Shown here piece after piece: positions 49,649-56,674 of a stretch of DNA of 64,000 bases. Every line of letters begins with the position of its first letter. Positions within the stretch are counted from its first letter, which is position 1. The notes beneath the pieces were generated by a model, which was not told the DNA's origin, did not search any database, and saw only the letters and a program-made list of their open reading frames with translations. Location of the stretch: the NCBI GenBank assembly GCA_963813495.1, contig CAWEZC010000011.1, positions 1-64,000 on the forward strand, in the 5' to 3' direction. The translations under genes were made by a program, and so were the position numbers. The DNA is from JACVRW01 sp963813495 (GTDB lineage: Bacteria > Actinomycetota > Thermoleophilia > Solirubrobacterales > Thermoleophilaceae).

Positions 49649-50661
49649 TCAGGTGACGGGCTCCAACGCGTCGGGGCCGAGCTCGCGCAGCGTGTGGAAG
49701 CAGCGCCGCGCGAGCTTGCGCGCGATCGTCAGCGACGCCCTGGTGTGCGAGAGCCCGCGCGCCTTGAGCGCCAGATAGTCGGGACCGGTGGGCCGGCAGG
49801 CCGCTTGTGCCGACTCGTAGAGCGCCCAACGCAGCTGCGGCGAACCCTCCCTGGTCAGCTTGCCGGCCCGGGAGCGGCGGTCCGAGCGGTGCACGCCGAC
49901 ATCGAGACCGGCGCAGCGCACCGCCTTGCGCGAGGCCGACAGGCGCGACACGTCGCCGAGCTCGCAGAGAATCGTCGGCGCGGTCAGCTCGCCGATCCCG
50001 TAATGGCGCATCAACGCCCGGCAACCGGTCTGGCGGCGGGCCAGCCGGCGCAAGCTCTGCTCGAGCGGGGCGAGCTGCCGGTCGAGCGCCTCGATCATTG
50101 ACAGCGACACCTCGATCCGCTCGCTGGCCGCCTCGGGCAGCTCGAGCGCTGCGAGGAACTCGCGGCCCTTCGCGCTCAGCAGCTTGTCCGGCGCGCCCGA
50201 GATGCCGTGGTGAAAGAGCGTCGCTTGGACTCGCTGCAGCCAGCTCGTGCGCTCGTCGACGAGCGTCTTGCGCAGCCGCGCGCGGGTGCGCCACTCGCGC
50301 ACGTGCGCGGGCGGGATCCAAGCCTCCGGCAGTCGACCGTCCGAAAGCAGCGTGCGCAGCCAACGCGCATCCTCGCGGTCGGTCTTGGCGCGCCGCTTCT
50401 TGCCCCGCAGCGCGCTCGTCTCGACCGGCTCGGCGAGATGTGGGGTGGCGCCCGCCTCCACCAACGCCTCGCAGACGAACAGCCAGCCCGTGCACGCCTC
50501 GACGGCGACATGCACCTCCTCACCGGCGAACCGGCCCGCCCACTCACGAACAGCCTCCGGCGTGGCCCGCAAGCGGCCACGCTCCACCTCGCCCGTCACC
50601 CGGTCGAGGCCTCGAAGGTCATCTGCGCTCTATGCACATCGAACCCGGCTACGATCGCCAC
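49649..50661 (-). pseudogene. IS110-family DEDD transposase with a one-base frameshift near the start
   Basis: The natural start is the GTG at 50661 behind AGGAGGTCCCTT: VAIVAGFDVHRAQMTFEAS, which contains the first catalytic Asp, then hits a stop. One added base at about 50607-50613 joins it to the main frame LDRVTGEVERGRLRATPEAVREW. That frame has Glu in VAVEACTGWLF, the two Asp in KTDREDARWLRTLL, and the C-terminal transposase_20 domain GIGELTAPTILCELGDVSRL ... RAGKLTREGSPQLRWAL with the nucleophile Ser. The main frame (about 316 residues) is intact, but without the N-terminus the first Asp is lost. Confidence 0.88.
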
Positions 50662-50871
50662 AAGGGACCTCCTCTAGCTCCGGCAATTGCCACCTCGCGC
50701 GAGTCTCTCGCGCTGAGCGGGGGAGGTCCCGGTTCATGCCATCTTTGCGCGGGGGGCGGTCTTGTTCACCGAGGCCCGCGAGATGCACGCTCGGGACGAG
50801 GACGAGGCAACCGCCGACCCAGGGACCTGGCGACGCACAAGGCCGAGAGTTCGACGCGCTTCGGGGTGCGC

Positions 50872-51579
50872 TCAGGATTCGGCGCGGGTGTCGCGGAAGG
50901 CCTCGAGGCCGCCCTGCCAGTTCGCGCGCACGATCCGTGCCGCCTCTTCACGATCGCCGGCTTTTAGGGCGGCAATGATTTGCTCATGCTGGGCGACAGA
51001 CTCGGCCGCTCCGTCGAGCCTCATCAGCTCCGCGCGTAGGAGCTGGATGCGGGACTTCGCGTCGAGCAGGGCGCGCTCGAGCGCGGTGCTGTGCGCGATT
51101 GCCACGATGACGTCGTGGAACTGCGTGTCTGCGCGGAATGCCGCCATCGGGTCGCGGGCGTCGATCGCGCGCGCGAAGTCGTCGTTGGCCCGGCGCATCC
51201 TCGCGAGCTGCTCCTCGGTCGGCGCCTGCCCAATCTCCACGGCGAAGGCCTCGAGCACCGCGATGAGCGGAATGAGCTCCGCGACCATTCCTCGATCGAT
51301 CTGCACGACGCGGGTCCACCGCCGCGCCGCGGTCTCGACCAGGCCGTCCTGCTCCAGCAACCGCAGCGCCTCCCGCACCGGCATCGTGCTGATGCCGAAG
51401 CCCCGTGCGACCTGAACCGGCGATACCCGCTCCCCCTCGGCGAGCTCACCCGCCAGGATGGCTTCGCGCAGGCGCGCGTAAACCTGGTCGCGCAGAGCGG
51501 GCGCCTCTATCAGGCCACCCCCCTCCTCGCTCGGGCGGTCCCGGTGCTCGCCGGAGGCAGCGTTATGGTCGAAGGCCAT
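50872..51579 (-). CDS. GntR-family regulator, FCD subgroup
   Basis: The product is 235 residues from the ATG at 51579. The winged helix (about 30-90, LRDQVYARLREAILAGELAEGERVSPVQVARGFGISTMPVREALRLLEQDGLVETAARRWTRVV) is followed by an FCD all-helical ligand domain with the metal-ligand pattern FRADTQFHDVIVAIAHST and EHEQI-like SVAQHEQIIAALKAGDREEAARIV. FCD regulators sense small organic acids. Divergent from the GAF-LuxR gene over repeated TCTGAGATCT sites, so probably autoregulated and controlling that gene. Confidence 0.92.
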   Translation of the reverse strand: MAFDHNAASGEHRDRPSEEGGGLIEAPALRDQVYARLREAILAGELAEGERVSPVQVARGFGISTMPVREALRLLEQDGLVETAARRWTRVVQIDRGMVAELIPLIAVLEAFAVEIGQAPTEEQLARMRRANDDFARAIDARDPMAAFRADTQFHDVIVAIAHSTALERALLDAKSRIQLLRAELMRLDGAAESVAQHEQIIAALKAGDREEAARIVRANWQGGLEAFRDTRAES

Positions 51580-51672
51580 ATCTCGATCTGAGATCTTAAT
51601 GCGTCGGCTCGGCACTAAGCACCTTGACGAACGGCACGCGGTGGTAGTACCATCGCCTGAAATCTGAGATCT
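51580..51672. promoter_or_regulatory. Operator candidates between GntR and GAF-LuxR genes
   Basis: ATCTC-GATCT-GAGAT (51580-51594) is a palindrome directly before the gntR start. TCTGAGATCT occurs twice, at 51587-51596 and at 51663-51672, the latter immediately before the LuxR-type ATG. Placement at both starts suggests a repressor bound by the divergent FCD regulator. Confidence 0.55.
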
Positions 51673-52917
51673 ATGATGATGTCCGCGTTGGTCCCGCCCG
51701 CCTCACGCTTAGATCCTCCGCCCGCGGACTTGATTCCGGACGAGGAGCCGGAGAGGCTGCTCGCCCTCAGACGTTACGAGGTGCTTGACAGCCCTCCAGA
51801 GCAGAGCTTCGACGATTTCGCCCGCCTCGCAGCCGAGGTGTGCGACGCGCCCACAGCGGTCATCACTCTGGTTGATGCCCAGCGCCAATGGTTCAAGGCG
51901 AAGATCGGCTTGCCAGCGAAGGAGACGGCCCGAGACGGCTTCTGCTCCCACTGCATCCTTCAGCCCGAGCTGATGATCGTGCCGGACGCCCTCGAGGATC
52001 CGCGGATGCGCTCGCACGAGAACGTTGCCGGGCCGCCCCATATCCGCTTCTACGCGGGTGTGCCACTTGTCACCCAGGACGGCTTCGCGATCGGAACGCT
52101 CTGCGTACTCGATTACGTGCCCCGAGCGCTGACGAGCAAGCAGCAGGACGCACTTCGCACGCTGGCACGCCAGGTCATGACACAGCTTGAGCTTCGCCGC
52201 CTGGCGCTTGAAGGGCGCCGTAGCCTCGCGGCCCAGCGTTCCGTTCAGCGGGTGGGCCTCGGACTCCTCACAAGTCGGCAGCCCGAAGACGCCGCCGGCA
52301 GGCTGGCGGCGGCGTTTTGCACGTTCGCGCGCTCTCCTCGCACGGTTATCTTGGAGTACGACGAATCGACGGCGACCCTGCGGGGTCTGGCCGACAGCGC
52401 CGACGCCGGTGGACCGATTGCGGCTGTGCGCCTCCGGCTTGATGAATGTCCCGTCGCACAACGCACGCTGCTCGGCGACACACCCCAGCGCTCCTGGGAG
52501 GTGGACGACCCCGGGGCGCTCGGCAAGGGGCTCGGCATCGAGTCCTACGCCTGCGTCCCCGTCTCCTTCGAAGACCGCACCCTCGGCGTGGCGGTCCTCG
52601 ACCGTCCCGACGAGATCGATGACGCCGTGCTCTCGCTCGCGTCACTCGGCGGCGCCGCGCTTGACCGCGCTCGCTCTCGTAACGGAGATGGCGGCGCGGT
52701 CCGCCGAGACCCGACGCTCACCGAGCAGGAGCTCAACATCATGCGGCTCGTCGCTCAGGGGCTCTCGAACCCCGAGATCGGCGTCCGGCTGTACCTCAGC
52801 CGCCACACGGTCAAGGAGTACTGCGGCAACGCCATGCGCAAGCTGGGCGTGCACAGCCGACTGGAGGCCGTGCTGGCCGCGAAGCGTCTCGGCTTGATCC
52901 TGGACGAAGCGGCCTGA
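51673..52917 (+). CDS. GAF-domain LuxR-type transcription regulator
   Basis: The 414-residue protein begins MMMSAL with three overlapping ATGs. Residues about 28-180 form a GAF sensor with the conserved segments ERLLALRRYEVLDSPPEQSFDDFARLAAEVCDAPTAVITLVDAQRQWFKAKIGL and FYAGVPLVTQDGFAIGTLCVLD. A second GAF-like region spans about 195-335, and a C-terminal LuxR/NarL HTH (about 350-410) reads LTEQELNIMRLVAQGLSNPEIGVRLYLSRHTVKEYCGNAMRKLGVHSRLEAVLAA. GAF domains bind small ligands or sense redox state. It has no receiver domain, so direct sensing is likely. Target genes unknown. Confidence 0.92.
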   Translation: MMMSALVPPASRLDPPPADLIPDEEPERLLALRRYEVLDSPPEQSFDDFARLAAEVCDAPTAVITLVDAQRQWFKAKIGLPAKETARDGFCSHCILQPELMIVPDALEDPRMRSHENVAGPPHIRFYAGVPLVTQDGFAIGTLCVLDYVPRALTSKQQDALRTLARQVMTQLELRRLALEGRRSLAAQRSVQRVGLGLLTSRQPEDAAGRLAAAFCTFARSPRTVILEYDESTATLRGLADSADAGGPIAAVRLRLDECPVAQRTLLGDTPQRSWEVDDPGALGKGLGIESYACVPVSFEDRTLGVAVLDRPDEIDDAVLSLASLGGAALDRARSRNGDGGAVRRDPTLTEQELNIMRLVAQGLSNPEIGVRLYLSRHTVKEYCGNAMRKLGVHSRLEAVLAAKRLGLILDEAA

Positions 52918-52996
52918 GCTCCCTCCGGTCGGGGGGTCGCATTCCCTCCCACCGGGTCTACACGATCACCCAGCGGCCGCCATAGCGTCGGTCGCG

Positions 52997-53410
52997 ATGA
53001 GGAGCACCTCCGAGCGACTCTCCGACCGGATCCCCGACATCTACGGCGCCGCGTTCGCCGTCTGCGGTGATGAGTCAGTGGCCGCGGACGTGACGCAGAC
53101 CGTGCTGAGCGAGGCCGCGCGCGGGGAGTCCGGCGCCGAACGCGACACGCTCGCGGAGCGCGCAGTCCTGTTGGCCGTGCGCGTCGCCCCATCTGGCACG
53201 CTCGCCGCGATGCTCCCCGAGGACCGCGATGTCGTCGCCCTCGCCCGCCCGCTGGGCTACTCCGTGGCGGACGTAGCCCGCGCGCTCGGCCTCAGCGCGG
53301 AGGCGGTCAAGCATCGCATGCTGCGAGGCCTGCGCACGGCGGTCGCGGAGCGGGCCGTGGCCGCGGATGAGAGCGCTCGCCGACATGCTGACGATCAATC
53401 CGCTGGGTGA
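52997..53410 (+). CDS. Sigma factor-like protein (region 4 HTH retained)
   Basis: The 137-residue protein resembles a shortened ECF sigma factor. The N-terminal half (IYGAAFAVCGDESVAADVTQTVLSEAARG) recalls a degenerate region 2. LPEDRDVVALARPLGYSVADVARALGLSAEAVKHRMLRGLRTAVAE is a convincing region 4 helix-turn-helix. Core RNA polymerase-binding residues of region 2 are not clear, so it may work as a DNA-binding regulator rather than a sigma factor. It sits 79 bp downstream of the LuxR gene. Confidence 0.6.
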   Translation: MRSTSERLSDRIPDIYGAAFAVCGDESVAADVTQTVLSEAARGESGAERDTLAERAVLLAVRVAPSGTLAAMLPEDRDVVALARPLGYSVADVARALGLSAEAVKHRMLRGLRTAVAERAVAADESARRHADDQSAG

Positions 53411-53931
53411 GTCTGGCTGGAAGCGATCGCGAGATGGAAGAGGACCGCGGCGGCTGTCAGTCGCACCGCTTGTGACGGAGTCGAGCCATAAGACCAGCGA
53501 CGTCCCGAGAGCTACAACTCCCCTCGAGCAGCACGAATCGCGCGAGGTGGATCGAGTCAGCGACGCGGATCCGGCCGAACCTCGCATGGTCCCGTCAAAC
53601 GCCTCGTCGGCTCCCCCCAACGTGCCCACATTGTGGATTTCGGGCCCTCCTGCTGTCGCGCGCAAGGAGGCGTCCCGGTCGAGGCCCAGCGAGACGCTCG
53701 GAATGGACGAGACGCGGTAGTGCGAACCGAGGAGGGGGTCACTGTCGCTTCGCATGGAAAGCGGGAGCGCGTTTGGCAGCACCCCTTGTCGCTGGAGTCC
53801 CGGATCGGACATGCTGCGCGCGTGCGGCTGGCAATGACGGACACGACCGCCACGTGCGGGTTAGAGCGGCGGGAGTTGTGGACGAAGCACGCGATCTCTA
53901 CTGCTGAGGCCAACGAGGGGCAGGGGGGCGT
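53411..53931 (-). repeat. Gene-free 521-bp stretch with an inverted dispersed-repeat copy (53738-53764)
   Basis: On the minus strand, 53764-53738 reads CGCTTTCCATGCGAAGCGAC and then AGTGAC, a copy of the dispersed repeat. I see no protein-like frame, although several open frames exist on both strands. Confidence 0.45.
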
Positions 53932-55374
53932 GTGAGCGCCGCGGGATCGATTTCGGCTTCCGAGCGGCGCAGGTTCCTCGCGCCGCTCGCGCTGGCCCAG
54001 TTCATCTGCAGCTTCGCCGGCTCGAACATGAACGTGATGATCAACGACATCACGGAGGATTTGGACACGACCGTGGCCGGGGTGCAGGCCGCGATCACGC
54101 TGTTCCTGCTGATCATGGCCGTCCTCATGATCCCGTGCAGCAAGCTGACCGACCGCTGGGGCCGCAAGCGTTGCTTCACCGCCGGTCTGGTGCTGTACGG
54201 GATCGGCGCGCTGGTGAGCGCGGTGTCCCCCAGCCTCGGCGTGCTGATCTTGGGCAACTCGGTGTTGGAGGGCGTCGGCACGGCGCTGCTGATCCCGCCG
54301 GTCTACATCCTCACGACGCTGAAGTTCAGCGATCTCACCTCGCGCGCCCGTGCCTTCGGCGTGATCAGCGGCATGGGTGGTGTGGGCGCCGCGGCAGGGC
54401 CGTTGATCGGCGGCGTCATCACCACGGGAATCAGCTGGCGCGCCGCGTTCGTCTTCCAGGCCTTGGTGGTTGCGGCGATCGTCGTGCTGAGCCGCAGGAT
54501 CGAGGATCCGATCGCGGCGGACCCCACGCACCCCTTCGACGCCGTTGGAGCAGTCCTGTCGGCGGTCGGCATGTTCTGCGTGGTGTTCGGGATCTTGCAG
54601 GCCGACAACAACTTCGCGCTGATGGCTGCGTTCGTGGCCGCTGGGGCCGCGCTCCTGGCCTGCTTCTTCCTCTACATCCGCGGCCGCGAGCGAGCCGGGA
54701 AAGAACCGCTGCTGTCCACCGGGCTGTTCAAGAACCGAACCTCGAACCTCGGTCTGGCCACGCAGAACATCCAGTGGCTGCTGCTGATGGGGACGTCGTT
54801 CGTTGTTGCCGTGTTCCTGCAGACGGTGCGCGGCTACAACGCGATCGAGACCGGTGTCATCTTCACCGCCGCGACGCTGGGTGTCCTCGCATCGTCGCTC
54901 GGGGCCGAGCGATTCGCCAGACGGCGTCCGCAGAAGACGCTGATAATGGCTGGCTTCGTGATCACCTTTGCCGGGATCGGCCTCCTGCTGGCCCTGGTCG
55001 GGGCCTCTTCGCGGGTCGTCGCCTTCGCGCCCGGCCTGCTGCTGATCGGGCTCGGGCTCGGGCTCATGCTGACCCCGTCGGTCAACCTCGTTCAATCCAG
55101 CTTCCCGGAGCAGCAGCAGGGTGAGATTTCAGGGCTGTCGCGCAGCATCTCCAACCTCGGCTCTTCCTTCGGCACCGCCATAGCCGGCACGATCCTGGTC
55201 TCCGACCTCGCATCGGGAAACACGAGCTATGTAGTCGCCATGGTCGTACTCGCGGCTCTTGCGCTAGTCGGCCTGGCCGTGGCCGCTCAACTCCCGCGCG
55301 GCCCCGAGCCGCACAACACGTCGAGCGAAATCATGACTTCACACGCGCCGCGCTCGGCCGTCCAGCCCGAATAG
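53932..55374 (+). CDS. MFS transporter, DHA2 (EmrB/QacA-like) drug exporter
   Basis: The 480-residue protein starts at a GTG. It has about 13-14 hydrophobic helices, consistent with 14-TM DHA2 exporters. The loop 2-3 motif LTDRWGRKRCFTAGL and the antiporter-type motif C (GVISGMGGVGAAAGPLIGGVI) are present, along with ITEDLDTTVAGVQAAITLFLL in the first helices. It probably exports hydrophobic drugs or metabolites using the proton gradient. It stands alone; the substrate cannot be deduced. Confidence 0.92.
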   Translation: MSAAGSISASERRRFLAPLALAQFICSFAGSNMNVMINDITEDLDTTVAGVQAAITLFLLIMAVLMIPCSKLTDRWGRKRCFTAGLVLYGIGALVSAVSPSLGVLILGNSVLEGVGTALLIPPVYILTTLKFSDLTSRARAFGVISGMGGVGAAAGPLIGGVITTGISWRAAFVFQALVVAAIVVLSRRIEDPIAADPTHPFDAVGAVLSAVGMFCVVFGILQADNNFALMAAFVAAGAALLACFFLYIRGRERAGKEPLLSTGLFKNRTSNLGLATQNIQWLLLMGTSFVVAVFLQTVRGYNAIETGVIFTAATLGVLASSLGAERFARRRPQKTLIMAGFVITFAGIGLLLALVGASSRVVAFAPGLLLIGLGLGLMLTPSVNLVQSSFPEQQQGEISGLSRSISNLGSSFGTAIAGTILVSDLASGNTSYVVAMVVLAALALVGLAVAAQLPRGPEPHNTSSEIMTSHAPRSAVQPE

Positions 55375-55677
55375 GCGACGCGCCGCCGCGCTGCTGCATC
55401 GGACGACAAGCAGCACTCTTAAGGACGCCGCGGCCGTCTGCGAGTACGGGATCGCTGCTCCGTCGATGCCGCTGCATCCGCAGTTGGTCAAGCGGACGGC
55501 CATCCATGGGGTTTGGCAATGTGGGACGCGCAGGGACGCCGTCGTGGTGCCGAAAGAGCTGCCGGCCGGCCGTCGTGACCCTCCGCGCTTCCATAGCGCT
55601 TCCACAGCACCTCTCGAGACATGTCCGTCCGCTGATGCGATGGCAGCCGTTCCGCTTCCGAAGCGGGCTCGCGAGGA
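55375..55677. repeat. Gene-free 303-bp stretch with a shared hairpin motif (55390-55414)
   Basis: GCTGCT (55390-55395) and AGCAGC (55409-55414) flank a loop containing CGGACGACA. The 14-mer CGGACGACAAGCAG is identical to that in the hairpin at 27505-27540. A further short hairpin CCGCTTC-C-GAAGCGG lies near 55655-55670. This is probably the end region of the MFS gene before the tRNA cluster; no gene is seen. Confidence 0.5.
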
Positions 55678-55750
<73 letters not shown>

Positions 55751-55777
55751 CGGAGCGCGAGTCTAGTATCCGCCTCT

Positions 55778-56113
55778 GTGAACCCCCGGCTATTCTGGGC
55801 GTCCCTCGCCGTGCAGGCCGTGCTCGTCGGGGTGCTCTTCGCGATACTGGTCGCGCTCCCCCTCGGCGACGACTTTTTCGAGGACTACGGCTTCGTCGTC
55901 GGACCGCTGGCCTGGCTGACCTGCTCGGCGGCGAGCGCGCGACTGCTGTCGATTCCGCTCGGCTACGTGCTCTTCTCGGCGGTGGCCGCCGGCGTCTGCG
56001 GCCTGATCGTCCTGCTGGCGGCCAGCCACATAGCAGGCATGGTGGTGGCCCTGCTGGTCTTCGCGGCCTCGAACGCCACCTACGACCCGGACGCGATGGA
56101 AGAGCCGGTCTAG
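55778..56113 (+). CDS. Small polytopic membrane protein of unknown function
   Basis: The 111-residue protein, with a GTG start, has three or four hydrophobic helices: LFWASLAVQAVLVGVLFAILVAL, GFVVGPLAWLTCSAAS, IPLGYVLFSAVAAGVCGLIVLLAAS and AGMVVALLVFAAS. The spacing of helices and the DDFFEDYGF loop suggest a conserved actinobacterial membrane protein, but I do not recognise it. It lies between tRNA-Val and tRNA-Glu on the opposite strand. Confidence 0.7.
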   Translation: MNPRLFWASLAVQAVLVGVLFAILVALPLGDDFFEDYGFVVGPLAWLTCSAASARLLSIPLGYVLFSAVAAGVCGLIVLLAASHIAGMVVALLVFAASNATYDPDAMEEPV

Positions 56114-56124
56114 TACCGGCGGAG

Positions 56125-56196
56125 TAGCCCCGACGAGAATCGAACTCGCTCTTACGCCTTGAAAGGGCGCCGTGCTGACCGGTACACCACGGGGCC
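56125..56196 (-). tRNA. tRNA-Glu (anticodon TTC)
   Basis: The minus strand gives acceptor GGCCCCG pairing with CGGGGCT (one G-U pair), D arm TGGTGTACCGGTCAGCA, anticodon loop CTTTCAA (anticodon TTC), T arm GCGAG-TTCGATT-CTCGT and discriminator A. The length is 72 nt and CCA is not encoded. Confidence 0.95.
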
Positions 56197-56213
56197 GAGC
56201 ACAATCGATTCTA

Positions 56214-56287
56214 TGGGCCGCCTGGGACTCGAACCCAGAACCGCCGGGTTAAAAGCCCGTCGCTCTAACCAGTTGAGCTAGCGGCCC
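56214..56287 (-). tRNA. tRNA-Lys (anticodon TTT)
   Basis: The minus strand gives acceptor GGGCCGC / GCGGCCC, D arm TAGCTCAACTGGTTAGAGC, anticodon loop CTTTTAA (anticodon TTT), T arm CTGGG-TTCGAGT-CCCAG and discriminator A. The length is 74 nt. Its 5' 23 nt overlap the end of the upstream ArsR coding frame on the same strand. Confidence 0.95.
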
Positions 56288-56642
56288 GCGGAGCCGATGC
56301 TAGACGCGCGGGGGCCGCCGCGTCCTCGCTCGACGCGATGATCGCGTCCAGCACTCCCGGAAAACGCGTGCTCAGGTCGTCGCCGCGCAGGGACAGCATT
56401 CGCTTGCGGCCGTCGGGGCGGGTTCGGACCACGCCGGCCTCGCGTAGAACGCGGAAGTGATGGGAGAGCGTCGCCTTGGAGAGGCCGAGCTCGAACGTGC
56501 CGCACGTGCACTCGTCGCCGACGGCCAGCCGGCGCACTATCTGGAGCCGGGCGGGGTCGCTCAGCGCGTGGAGCACGGCAGGGAGCTCGAGCTCGTCTAT
56601 GGAGGGGTGATGGGGCTCTCTCAAGGCGGCCTCTGCCGGCAA
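56265..56642 (-). CDS. ArsR-family winged-helix regulator
   Basis: The 125-residue protein is an ArsR/SmtB-type regulator: LPAVLHALSDPARLQIVRRLAVGDECTCGTFELGLSKATLSHHFRVLREAGVVRTRPDGRKRMLSLRGDDLSTRFPGVL. DECTCG supplies a Cys pair where metal-sensing members carry ELCVC, so metal or redox sensing is possible. Its stop codon TAG is formed by the D-loop GGTTAG of tRNA-Lys; the last residues (SAPRAASSTG) are read from tRNA sequence. The gene lies at the 5' side of the tRNA on the same strand, so a common transcript would be cut by tRNA processing. Confidence 0.88.
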   Translation of the reverse strand: MPAEAALREPHHPSIDELELPAVLHALSDPARLQIVRRLAVGDECTCGTFELGLSKATLSHHFRVLREAGVVRTRPDGRKRMLSLRGDDLSTRFPGVLDAIIASSEDAAAPARLASAPRAASSTG

Positions 56643-56674
56643 CTCTAGCGACCGTTCGACGGATGTCTAAGTGC

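Larger units (their letters stand above)
49380..50736 (-). mobile_element. IS110-family (IS1111-type) insertion sequence
   Basis: A DEDD transposase gene (49649-50661) is framed by imperfect 15-bp inverted repeats: TGAACCGGGGCCTCC at 49380-49394 and GGAGGTCCCGGTTCA at 50722-50736 (14 of 15 matches). Subterminal inverted repeats and a long non-coding arm on the 3' side of the transposase (49395-49648, 254 bp) against a short 5' arm are traits of the IS1111 subgroup, as I recall it. The true ends may lie a few bases outside the repeats, and no target duplication is expected for this family. Confidence 0.75.

Noticed and set aside
53411..53931. Possible minus-strand gene reading IHNVGTLGGADEAFDGTMRGS
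   Set aside because: It lacks a start with a ribosome site, contains no family motif, and sits in a repeat-bearing gap.
53557..55095. A 512-codon antisense frame over the MFS gene
   Set aside because: The composition is repetitive and charged, and the sense strand has a clear 14-helix transporter.
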